Source: CAWHHZ01 sp963829355
Lineage (GTDB): Bacteria > Acidobacteriota > Thermoanaerobaculia > Gp7-AA8 > JAHWKK01
Reading direction: 5' to 3'
DNA length: 64,000 nt
Assembly: GCA_963829355.1 (NCBI GenBank)
Contig: CAWHHZ010000015.1
Span: 13,687-77,686 of the forward strand
Position numbers and translations under genes: made by a program. Position 1 is the first letter of the stretch; the number at the start of each line of letters is the position of its first letter. Under the pieces are notes generated by a model that had not been told where the DNA came from, ran no database searches, and saw only the letters and a list, made by a program, of their open reading frames with translations. Below, piece after piece: positions 46,001 to 53,519 of the stretch.

Positions 46001-47786
46001 CGCGCTCGGTCCGCATCACCCGTCCTCGCACGACCAGTTCCGATTCGTCATCCTGAGCGATTCGTGCGCGACGAAACTCCACCGGCTCGTCGGCACCCTT
46101 TGCGGTATGGAGCGCACTGCGCAGCTTGAGAGCCAGCCCTCGCCGGGCCATGTCGAGCAGACTGTAGCGCTGCCGGCCCTCCGGGAGGACGAGGTACTTG
46201 CTGATGTTCCCTCCGAGGTAGAGCGGCTGGAAATGTTCATTGAGGAGCGCGACCGCGGTGTCTGAGCCTGTGAGCAGCATCTCGCAGGCGATCGACTGGT
46301 AATCGGGCTCGTCCCGCTGGCCGGCCGACGGACTCCTTCTGGCTGGAGGGAGCATCGTCATCGACAGGTCATGGCGGCTCCTGCCGTTCATCCTCCGGAA
46401 GATATGAGCTTCCTTGTCGAGTGTCTCGAACGATTCCGCCTTGCCGGTCGATTCGGCAGAACCGAGAAACAGATGCCCCTTCGGACGTAGCGCGAAGTGA
46501 AACTTGTCGAGGATCTCCTCCTGCGCCTCCTGTTCGAGATAGATCAGGAGATTCCGGCAACTGATCAGGTCGACGCTGGAGAACGGTGGATCGGTGCGCA
46601 GGTCCTGCAACGCGAAGACGACCATCTCACGAATCAGCTTCGAGACCTGGTACCCGTCAGATCCATACCCGACGAAATATTGTTCGAGCCGCTCTTTCGT
46701 CAGATCACTTTCGATCGCCTCCGGATATCGTCCTGCGCGCGCCGTCTCGAGCGCTGTCTCGCTGACGTCGGTCGCAAAAATCTTGACCGGAATGCTTCGC
46801 GTGTTCCCGACGATCTCAGCGACGAGAATCGCCATCGTGTACGCTTCCTCGCCAGTCGCGCATCCTGGAATCCAGATCCGTACGGGATCGTCGAGATCCC
46901 TGCCGCCTTCACTCAGGAGTGGCTCGAGAACCTTCGTCCTGAGCGTCGCCCACGCTGCCGGGTTCCTGAAAAAGGACGTCACGCAGATGAGAAGATCGTG
47001 AACGAGGATGCCCACCTCTTCCGGGTCTTCCTGAAGACGCAGGATGTAGTCGGCGACCTTGTGAACCTGGGCCAGTCCCATCCGGCGCTGGACGCGTCTC
47101 ATGAATGTCGAGCGCTTGTAGGCAGAAAAGTCCTGACCGGTTCGGGTATTGATGGTCTCCAGAATCTGCTCGAGAGCCTGATCATCGTCGAGCATGGCGC
47201 CGGCTTCGCCGAAGAGGCGGTGATTGCTGACGTAGGAAGCGAGGTACTCGGCAAGTTTCGCAGCCGGTGCCACGAAGTCGGCCTGCCGCGTCTGAATCGC
47301 GTTCCGCGGCATCGGATCATGCTCTGCCTCTTCCGGGTCCTGAACCAGAACGATGCCGCCTTGCTCCTTCACGTCCCGCAGCCCCTGTGATCCGTCGGCA
47401 CCGTTTCCCGAGAGAATGACGGCGACCGAGCGGTTTCCCTGATTCCGGGCGAGGGAGCGGAGAAACGCATCGACCGGAAGGTTCTTGTATCGCGGCTCAG
47501 GCGCTTCCGACACATCGAAAGCACGCTTGCTCAACCTGACGACGGTCCCCGGCTGGATGACGTGAATCGTGTCGGTTTCGGCCTGCGAACCCGATTCCAC
47601 GGGTTTCACGGTGAGACGGGTGTGTTTTGCCAGGATCTCGACCAGGCGGCTGTCGTGATCCGCCGACAGGTGCTGGATGACGACATAGGACAGCCCGAGT
47701 CCAGGCTGGATCGTGCTGAAGAATGCCCTCAGCCCCTCCAGTCCGCCGGCTGAGGCACCGACTCCCACAATCGCTTTGAGGGTCAT
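43044..47786 (-). CDS. Hybrid CheB-CheR-PAS histidine kinase-response regulator
   Basis: A 1580-residue soluble sensor. Order: CheB-like methylesterase (1-190; GASAGG Ser, QHLSADH His, GNGADGSQG Asp), CheR methyltransferase (about 210-485; SAM-binding GCATGEEAYTMA), a PAS-like region (about 500-640), a long Glu-rich coiled coil (650-735), four PAS/PAC domains (735-1230), HisKA with the phospho-His in LAHELRNP near 1220, HATPase with DRGIGIPEEM and GLGIGLTLV, and a C-terminal receiver (LVVDDNEDAAT, phospho-Asp in LILLDLGMPG near 1508). No membrane segments. No chemotaxis genes nearby, so it is an orphan with probable cytoplasmic sensing. Confidence 0.93.
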   Translation of the reverse strand: MTLKAIVGVGASAGGLEGLRAFFSTIQPGLGLSYVVIQHLSADHDSRLVEILAKHTRLTVKPVESGSQAETDTIHVIQPGTVVRLSKRAFDVSEAPEPRYKNLPVDAFLRSLARNQGNRSVAVILSGNGADGSQGLRDVKEQGGIVLVQDPEEAEHDPMPRNAIQTRQADFVAPAAKLAEYLASYVSNHRLFGEAGAMLDDDQALEQILETINTRTGQDFSAYKRSTFMRRVQRRMGLAQVHKVADYILRLQEDPEEVGILVHDLLICVTSFFRNPAAWATLRTKVLEPLLSEGGRDLDDPVRIWIPGCATGEEAYTMAILVAEIVGNTRSIPVKIFATDVSETALETARAGRYPEAIESDLTKERLEQYFVGYGSDGYQVSKLIREMVVFALQDLRTDPPFSSVDLISCRNLLIYLEQEAQEEILDKFHFALRPKGHLFLGSAESTGKAESFETLDKEAHIFRRMNGRSRHDLSMTMLPPARRSPSAGQRDEPDYQSIACEMLLTGSDTAVALLNEHFQPLYLGGNISKYLVLPEGRQRYSLLDMARRGLALKLRSALHTAKGADEPVEFRRARIAQDDESELVVRGRVMRTERDGNTLLFVYLEEDVRSPSLPPSSSSIEVDAKGEEVVPELEAELHETRSELNATIEELENAYEVLRTTHEEAMSANEELQAGSEELEASKEELQSLNEELTTLNAQLEEKIGELESANNDLDNLIASTKMPVVFLDRSLRTRTFTPEAVDRFHLSSTDIGKPVDEIEKKFEDDSLAEDASKVLKDLREIHREVETREGRCYLRRIHPYRTHDDRIAGIVATFHDVTELKEAEQKVRDQESQLRLITNSLPVLIAYVDDQEIYRFANATYETWFGVDAKQVVGRTVRDVLGEEAYDQIRKNIHRALSGEEVSWTGTLPYSRGRTRHVQVDYIPHFDGSRERPIGYYALIQDISARREAEERLARSEREYRTIFELAGSGKAQADVKTGQFLRVNRRFCEITGYSSDELLEMSFSDLTHPDDREEDLARIEAVHSGDERRWQSEKRYIRKDGEIVWVLVSGTLMLSGEDQPMYTVATIQDITILKKAEAALRESEERFRTLADNISQLAWIADASGWIFWYNKRWFDYTGTTLEHMEGWGWQEVHHPDHVERVVEKFREHVEKGIEWEDIFPLRSRDGEFGWFLSRAMPIRDDDGKIIRWFGTNTDITEQMVMEQKLKEADRRKDEFLATLAHELRNPLAPIRTSVELLSDPKETDAETVRHVLAIMERQTSQLIRLVDDLLDLSRITRGKIALQRDVIDLESVLSSSMETVRPMFDQSGQQIDLDLPDQDIPIDGDEMRLSQVFSNLLSNAIKFTPEGSRINVKARVDGDRVKVAVEDRGIGIPEEMRERIFEIFAQMEPLDRRHSGLGIGLTLVRSLVELHDGTVEVQSEEGKGSTFTVSLPLADQPAATEQAPKPGRSDDERGVLRILVVDDNEDAATLIAKLLSRDGHEVEVAFSGEDALEKGKERNPDLILLDLGMPGMNGYETFDAIRKKDWGRDIPIAALTGWGQEEERRKTSEAGFDGHLVKPLSSQGLREALNTLTGES

Positions 47787-48029
47787 ATTTCGATTGATTT
47801 CCCGCCGACTCAGAGATTATTGCCAGAAACGATACCGACGGACCAATCATCATGCAACCTTCGCGCTCAGAACCGCCGAAGGAGTGCGCCTGCTGGTTCG
47901 GAGAGGCTGAACCCGCCACCGCCGGGGGCGTTACAGAAGCGGTTGATGAGCCCTATTCTGGTGGGTTCGGGCGTCCGCGTCCGACGCGCAACGGCGGCAC
48001 CGCCGCGACCCGCCGCCCACATTCATACT

Positions 48030-48494
48030 TCATACTTTCGCTGCAATGCTCGTCGTGATCTCGATCGCCTTGTAGATCGAGCGATAGACCGGGCAGCCAT
48101 CTTTGTGAATCTCGTGAACCCGCCCGATCGTCTCAACCGGCGTATCAGGTGCAGTCTCGAGGTGATAGGTGACGTGGATTCGCCGGATCACCAGAACCTT
48201 CTGCTCGAGCTCGATCTCGCCGACTGCATTCGCAGAAATTCGTTCAACCTTGATGTTACGCGCTGCCAGCGCGCCTGCAAAGGTGCCGGTCAGTCAGCCG
48301 GCCGCCGCGGCGACGATGTAGTCGAGTGTCGTCGCATTCGAGCCGAACTTCTCCGGACTGGCGCCATAGTGTTCTGCCACGGCGCCATGCATGCCAAACG
48401 TCACCGGCTCCGACTCCGCCGGCAACCATGCGAGACGGATCGGCCCGCGCTGCTTCTCGATGCGTACTTCCGATCTGTAAACCACGTCGCTCAT
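48030..48494 (-). CDS. OsmC-family protein, probable selenoprotein (TGA = Sec67)
   Basis: A 154-residue OsmC/Ohr-type peroxidatic protein if TGA at 48294-48296 is read as selenocysteine. Before it: TLDYIVAAAAG; after it, in the same frame and without interruption: LTGTFAGALAARNIKVERIS through HKDGCPVYRS to a TGA stop at 48030. OsmC proteins have Cys exactly here, and the second catalytic Cys (DGCPVY) is kept. From 19 bases past the TGA a 7-bp stem (GCGCGCT-GGC-AGCGCGT, 48258-48274) with G in the loop fits a bacterial SECIS. Start ATG 48494 has GGGGGAGG 5 bases upstream. A Cys-to-stop mutation or base error is the alternative. Confidence 0.8.
48258..48274 (-). promoter_or_regulatory. Candidate bSECIS element
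   Basis: Hairpin on the coding (minus) strand, 5' arm GCGCGCT (48274-48268), loop GGC, 3' arm AGCGCGT (one G-U pair). The loop begins 26 bases after the TGA, inside the 16-37 base range I recall for bacterial SECIS elements, and has G at its first positions as the model requires. GC-rich sequence forms such stems by chance, so the call depends on the TGA context. Confidence 0.55.
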
Positions 48495-48801
48495 GACAAC
48501 CTCCCCCACCGTCACGGGTCACTCGTTGGCCGACAATCAACCTTCTATGTCCGCCATATCGGTATGGATCAGATCGTAGCACGCCATTCAGCCGAGGAAG
48601 CTCAGCCTGCCGCGCCACAATCTCAGTCCTGAAGGGGCGACATATCTTTCTTCCACGAACCGCGAGAGGAGCATACCGAATGGGGACAGGTCTTTGTTCG
48701 GCGATCAATCTATGACCAGTAGAATATGTCCTAACACTGAACGAAGACGTGACCCTGCGCCTTGCAACAATGCATGCACATCAGAAGAGAGGGAGTTGAA
48801 T
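48495..48801. other. Intergenic region with an imperfect inverted repeat
   Basis: About 300 bases between divergent genes (OsmC minus, DUF427 plus). The part 48682-48756 is an inverted repeat described separately. The region must hold both promoters; no clear boxes seen. Confidence 0.5.
48682..48756. repeat. REP/MITE-like inverted repeat, family 2, copy 1
   Basis: Left arm GGGGACAGGTCTTTGTTCG and right arm GAACGAAGACGTGACCCT pair imperfectly around a 38-base centre. The same arm type (GGGG-CACGTCTT-GTTT) occurs at 55089-55202. Such arms are often linked to REP-associated tyrosine transposases; none is present in the window. Confidence 0.55.
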
Positions 48802-49083
48802 ATGCCGAAAGCTGTGTGGAACGGAACCACGATTGCGGAGAGCGATGACACGGTCAGGCTGGAAGGAAATCACTATTTCCCGCGCGAGAGCGTCGATGAG
48901 CGCTATCTGCAGAAGAGCAGCACCCGGACCACCTGTCCGTGGAAGGGCGAGGCGAGCTACTTCGACGTCGTCGTCGAGGAGAGCACGAACTCTGACGCTG
49001 CCTGGTACTACGACGATCCGAAGCCGGCCGCTGAGGAGATCAGGGGCCGGATCGCCTTCTGGAAGGGCGTCGAGGTGAAGTGA
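48802..49083 (+). CDS. DUF427 protein
   Basis: A 93-residue DUF427 domain protein: AVWNGTTIAESDDTVRLEGN, the YFPRESV segment, TTCPWKGEASYFDVVV and the C-terminal KPAAEEIRGRIAFWKGVEV are all family hallmarks. Function is unknown. ATG 48802 has GAGGGAG 6-8 bases upstream. It is a single gene divergent from the OsmC gene. Confidence 0.92.
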   Translation: MPKAVWNGTTIAESDDTVRLEGNHYFPRESVDERYLQKSSTRTTCPWKGEASYFDVVVEESTNSDAAWYYDDPKPAAEEIRGRIAFWKGVEVK

Positions 49084-49252
49084 TTCGCACGACTGAGCGC
49101 TTCCAGGAAACTCCCGGCTTACGGGAACGGGCCCCTCTGTCATTCCGACGAAGCGGCTCTGCCGCGACTGAGGAATCTCGGCTCCGAGCTTCTCGGGTGA
49201 CTGCCGGGAAGGCCTCGTTCATCCTTCCGCCTCCATCGTTCAACGCTCCCAT

Positions 49253-51433
49253 TCAGCGTCGCCGCGTGGCCCGTCGGCGTCCCGAAGTCGGCTCCAGCTC
49301 GTACGCCCGAAGACGCCTCACCGTCCCCTCCTCCGGCACGAGTGAGACCTCGCTGCTGATGAGGTAGATCGTGCCGTTCCATTCGACGAGCACTGGAACG
49401 AAGTGGAACGAATCGAGCCAGGCGGCGTCGGCGATCGTCACCTCGATCCGCGCCTCTCCCGAGTCTCTCAATGTTGCGATACGTGTCGCGGCTGAGCGGC
49501 CCTGCCAGTGCGGCGAGTCTCTGCTGGCGACCACGAATCCCTCTCTCCATCCGAGTGCTCTCGAGTAGTGAGGGCTGTAGTCGCCAAACTGATGGGTGCT
49601 GACGAATGCACCACCAGAGAGATCAAAAATCTCCGTCTCCCAACTGTCGGCGATCAGCAACTGCTCGCCGTTGGCTGCGACAGCCGGCGGGCCATGAAGA
49701 CTCGAGCCGAAGTTCTGTACGGTCGACCACTCACCAGTCTCGGTTGCCAGAAGAGCTCCCACATCGAAGTTGGGTTCAGGACAGAGGAACTCACAAATTT
49801 CGTATCTGACTGCGGTGGCGACGATCACCAGATTGCCGCCCACCATGACTGCAGCAGCTCTCGAGGCGTATCCCTCGTGAAGCAGCGGTGGAAGATCCGC
49901 CATTTCAATCGTCCAGTCATCTCCAATCCATGCACCACGAAGCCTGCTGCCATACGGGCAGTCGTCGCAGTCCACCCAGGCAAGAAACCAACCGTCATCC
50001 ACCGCTGTCAGGCCGTCAGCATCAAGCGCAAGAGCGTCCGTGCTGATTGTCTGCTCACCACCGAGCCACGACCCGTCGACATGCCGCCTGCGCGTCTTCA
50101 GTTCCGTTCCCTCGATCCACGCGAACTGAACCTGGTCGCCCTTCGCACTGACCGCGGCACGCACCGGATTGCCAGAATCACCAGGTCCACCGAGCACCTG
50201 ACCCTCCGTCAGTGTCTCGACGTTGCTTAATGTCAGATCCTCAGGATCGAGCACACCAGTCATCAGCGACTGCGAACCCGTGGTCGACCACTCGACCCAC
50301 ACGACCACGATCCCTTCGGGCGTCGCCGCAGCATCAGCAACCAACTCGAAACGCTTTGCGGCCGTCAGCGCCTGTCCAGGGCCTGTCGCCGGAAGACCGA
50401 ACCCGTATCGCAACTGCCCCGCCTCCTGCCAGATACTGAGTGGAGGGGACCCCGCCATCGCAACTTCTCTCGACTCTGGGATCAACTCCACATCGGTCGA
50501 CTCGCCCCTGACCTCGAGCAGATAGGGCGCCTGCGCTGTCATCAGAACGCGTACCGAGCCATCGTCTTCTCTCCACGCTTGTTTGATATCAAACGCGGGC
50601 GGTACATTCTGCGGGAACCACGACGCAAGCGTCTCTCCAGTCTCGGTGATTCTGTCGAGCCGTACCGGCCCTCCTTCATTGGCAGGGTTGAGATCGATGA
50701 CGAGGAACGAATCTCCCTCGTCCACGACTCCCCAATGGTTGATCTCGGACGAGATGACTTCTGTCGCAACCGGTGAGGCACCGGCCGCGTCGACCGTCCA
50801 CAGGGTGAGAGTGCCGGTTCGGTCGCCGGGCTGGACCAGGACGTATGCCGTCGTATCCCTGATCACCGCCTTGAGCTGGTAATAGTCCGTGTAGATGAAA
50901 TGAGTCCAGACGATCTCGCCATCGGCGTCGATGAGCGTGAGCTGGAGTCCCCGTCGATGGTGGGCGGAGACCAGTGCGAGCTCTCCGTCCGCTTCTGTCA
51001 CCTGCCATGGAGCACCCGGTGTGAGGAGAGCTTTCGAGACGGGCTCGGGAGACCCTTCCGCCGCGATCGACGTTCCCATCACGAAGCCGCCGCTGCCGTG
51101 GATCGCCATGCAACGCCCGTTGCGAGAGATGAGCTCGAACTGCCAGTCAGCCGAGGAGCCAGCGAGCGGTATCCCGAACGGATCGAGAAGAGCTCCGGTC
51201 CGATCGATACGCGCGACCATCGCCAGCTCACCCTGACGCGTATCGAACCATCCGGCGCAGTAGCCGTCCTCGGTCTCGATCAGACGAGGCGACCAGTGCG
51301 TGCCGAATGGAACGTCGGGTTCGCCCTGCGTGAGAAGGGCGGAACGGTCGAGCTCCAGGCGGGGCATCCCCGCCGCGGCGGGGTCCAGAGGCAGAAGGAG
51401 GAGCGCGAGCGCCAGACAAGAGGAGCGAATCAT
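49253..51433 (-). CDS. Secreted beta-repeat protein with Arg-rich C-terminus
   Basis: A 726-residue exported protein (signal CLALALLLLPLDPAAAG). Repeats of the type 'dGYCAGWFDTRQGELAMVARIDRTGALLDP' (quoted in outline) suggest a beta-propeller-like fold. It ends SGRRRATRRR, much as the protein at 37647-39839 ends GGVRRRGVRR. No catalytic motif seen. It is the only gene of its transcription unit. Confidence 0.75.
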   Translation of the reverse strand: MIRSSCLALALLLLPLDPAAAGMPRLELDRSALLTQGEPDVPFGTHWSPRLIETEDGYCAGWFDTRQGELAMVARIDRTGALLDPFGIPLAGSSADWQFELISRNGRCMAIHGSGGFVMGTSIAAEGSPEPVSKALLTPGAPWQVTEADGELALVSAHHRRGLQLTLIDADGEIVWTHFIYTDYYQLKAVIRDTTAYVLVQPGDRTGTLTLWTVDAAGASPVATEVISSEINHWGVVDEGDSFLVIDLNPANEGGPVRLDRITETGETLASWFPQNVPPAFDIKQAWREDDGSVRVLMTAQAPYLLEVRGESTDVELIPESREVAMAGSPPLSIWQEAGQLRYGFGLPATGPGQALTAAKRFELVADAAATPEGIVVVWVEWSTTGSQSLMTGVLDPEDLTLSNVETLTEGQVLGGPGDSGNPVRAAVSAKGDQVQFAWIEGTELKTRRRHVDGSWLGGEQTISTDALALDADGLTAVDDGWFLAWVDCDDCPYGSRLRGAWIGDDWTIEMADLPPLLHEGYASRAAAVMVGGNLVIVATAVRYEICEFLCPEPNFDVGALLATETGEWSTVQNFGSSLHGPPAVAANGEQLLIADSWETEIFDLSGGAFVSTHQFGDYSPHYSRALGWREGFVVASRDSPHWQGRSAATRIATLRDSGEARIEVTIADAAWLDSFHFVPVLVEWNGTIYLISSEVSLVPEEGTVRRLRAYELEPTSGRRRATRRR

Positions 51434-51504
51434 AAAAACGGAAACGTCATCCGAACGCAGAACATGCCGTAGCTAGAGTGTGGCAAGTGATTGCTCGAAG
51501 ACCG

Positions 51505-51612
51505 GCGCGTGCCCTCGAGGTGATCGAGAAGTTGCTCTCCATCGCCCGACCGGGAACGGTGTACCACATCGGCGCAACCGATCTGAAGCAGCAGATCGAT
51601 TCACAACGATGA
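51505..51612 (+). pseudogene. C-terminal fragment paralogous to the TPR metalloprotease
   Basis: The plus-strand frame ending at TGA 51610-51612 reads ALEVIEKLLSIARPGTVYHI then GATDLKQQIDSQR. The gene at 53520-54986 ends ALELIERILSTTRPGTLYHT then AALDLKHQIESQR. The match covers the last 35 residues only; upstream sequence does not resemble the parent. It is a truncated, diverged copy in inverted orientation 2 kb away. Confidence 0.65.
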
Positions 51613-51715
51613 GTGCCAGATTGGCTGCCGCCGACGCCACAGCGATTGGCGGCAGCTCATTGCGGCGCCTCCCACGAGAAACCCGGAGGGACCAGCAACC
51701 GCATCTCGGTGAAGC

Positions 51716-51868
51716 TCAGCTCTTCTTGCCGCTGTTCTTGCCGCCCTTTTTCGATCCACTCTTGCCCGAGTTCGCGATTTTTGCCGCGCGCTCCTTGCTG
51801 TAGCCCTTGTCCTTCAGAGCCTCATACTTGCCGTCATCCTTGACGCTCTTCCCATGGTCCTTTGCCAT
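51716..51868 (-). CDS. Small basic KDD/KGG protein (DUF7218-like)
   Basis: A 50-residue Lys/Gly-rich protein: MAKDHGKSVKDDGKYEALKD, then GYSKERAAKIANSG, then a tail of SGKKGGK-type repeats. Short proteins of this form are widespread in bacteria, often annotated DUF7218, with unknown role (perhaps nucleic-acid binding). ATG 51868 has GAGGAG seven bases upstream. Confidence 0.75.
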   Translation of the reverse strand: MAKDHGKSVKDDGKYEALKDKGYSKERAAKIANSGKSGSKKGGKNSGKKS

Positions 51869-52020
51869 CTCGTTCTCCTCTCAACGCATCCAGAATGATG
51901 GCAACCACCGTGCCCGACACGAACCCATCAGCGCCCGTCTACCGTCTCCAGAACTCCCCACCCCTGCCCCAGTCCTGCCACATTGCCGCGCGATATTGAT
52001 CGACAGGAAGGAAACGACCG

Positions 52021-53433
52021 ATGGCGAATGAGATCGACCCGAGCGGCAACTCTCCCCGATTCTCCGATCACGGGAAAAAGTTCCTGCTTCTCGCCATCGT
52101 CCTGCCGATACTCCTGATCTTCCCGATCCTCGTCGATGGCAACCTGGGGGCGGACGAGGATCACTGCCTTTTCGGATGCCTTCGAGTCATCGACGAGGAG
52201 TCCTCGCCGGTAGAGGAGTACGCGGTGACGGTCGTCGACGAAACGGATCCATTCCCCGATGTCTTCACCTTCCCGCCCGGTTTCCCTCCGCCTCCGCGGG
52301 GAACCGTCGTGCGCTCGCACATCGTTCGTTCGCCGGACGGAGCTCACGAGATCTCCTCCCCCGTCGGTTCCGGTCACCGCATCGACGTGTTCGCTGCCGG
52401 GCATCTGATGAGCTCGGTTCCGCCCCCTCGCCCGGGAGAGACCGTCGTCATCCGTCTTTCGAGAGCATTCGCCCTACGTGGCCGGGTCGAGAACTCCGAC
52501 GGGCGTCCCGTCGAGGGAGCAGAAATCCGGCTTCACGGATCAGAAGTTTCAGTGGAGTCGCCGCGATCTGCGATGGCAATGACGGATGGCGAGGGACACT
52601 TCGAGATCGCCCCTCTGTACCGGAGACAACTTCTGCTGGAGATCGTGCATCCCGGCTTTCGAAATCTCCGGAGCTGGATCGACATCAGCCAGCCACCGGA
52701 GCGGCAGACGTTTCGCGTCGGAGCCCCTGACGAGCGGACGACCCTCCCGCTCCCGAGCTCGTCACCGGTCGTAACCAGCCTTCCTCCGCCCGATGAAGAA
52801 GCACAGGCCCGACCCGAAGTCGACCCCGTCCCTCTCATCCAGCCTCACCTCATCTATGTCAGTTCTCTTCCAGTCCCTGCACCGGAATCCACGCTGTCGG
52901 ATCTGGATCGGTCCATTCTCAGAGAGGTTTTTCGCGACGTCCGTCGACGCGTTCAGGACGTGATGGATGAGTGGGAAGATCCGGTGCCCTGGGAGCTGCT
53001 GGTTCTGGCACGTACAGAGCCGTTCGACTGGATGGAAGAGATGTCATGGGCGATCGACCAGGAGCGCTTCGATGCGAAGCCGCTCCTGCGCATCCACGAT
53101 GTGGAGCGCTCGGGCGTACCGGTGTCGATCGATCGCGTGGTTCGAGAGACGGGTCTCGAACCGGTCACGCTCTTCGATCTCCCGCTCGAGAAGCATCCAT
53201 CGAGTTTCCCGATCGCGATCGATTTCGTCGATCACAGCCGGCACCGAGAACAGATCGGACGACTCCCGGTCCTCGTCTCGGCCACCCTCCCTGCGATGAA
53301 TGACTCGCGAACCGAAGCAATCGTTTTCATCCGAAGCAGTGTTTTCGACTTCTTCCAATGGGTCTACCACGTGAAGATCCAGAACGGACGCCCGACGATC
53401 ACCTGGGTTGCCGAGCCAGTGCCTTCCTGCTGA
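52021..53433 (+). CDS. Membrane-anchored protein with carboxypeptidase-regulatory-like domain
   Basis: A 470-residue protein with one N-terminal helix (LLLAIVLPILLIFPILV), so membrane-anchored with the rest outside. After a Pro-rich segment comes a carboxypeptidase regulatory-like beta-sandwich (FALRGRVENSDGRPVEGAEI ... MTDGEGHFEIAPL). The last 200 residues form an unrecognised domain with an acidic/aromatic segment (WEDPVPWELLVLARTEPFDW). AGGAAGGAAA precedes the ATG. Function unknown; single gene. Confidence 0.78.
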   Translation: MANEIDPSGNSPRFSDHGKKFLLLAIVLPILLIFPILVDGNLGADEDHCLFGCLRVIDEESSPVEEYAVTVVDETDPFPDVFTFPPGFPPPPRGTVVRSHIVRSPDGAHEISSPVGSGHRIDVFAAGHLMSSVPPPRPGETVVIRLSRAFALRGRVENSDGRPVEGAEIRLHGSEVSVESPRSAMAMTDGEGHFEIAPLYRRQLLLEIVHPGFRNLRSWIDISQPPERQTFRVGAPDERTTLPLPSSSPVVTSLPPPDEEAQARPEVDPVPLIQPHLIYVSSLPVPAPESTLSDLDRSILREVFRDVRRRVQDVMDEWEDPVPWELLVLARTEPFDWMEEMSWAIDQERFDAKPLLRIHDVERSGVPVSIDRVVRETGLEPVTLFDLPLEKHPSSFPIAIDFVDHSRHREQIGRLPVLVSATLPAMNDSRTEAIVFIRSSVFDFFQWVYHVKIQNGRPTITWVAEPVPSC

Positions 53434-53519
53434 CAGCTGGACGACAACTTGATCCTTCATCTTTCATCGTTCATCGCTCGCTTCTTCGCGATGGCAGACC
53501 CTCGGCCTCGAGATTTCTC

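Noticed and set aside
48294..48515. OsmC gene as a simple 66-residue truncated pseudogene
   Set aside because: The frame continues after the TGA with conserved OsmC sequence, the TGA replaces the catalytic Cys, and a SECIS-like hairpin follows; Sec reading explains more.
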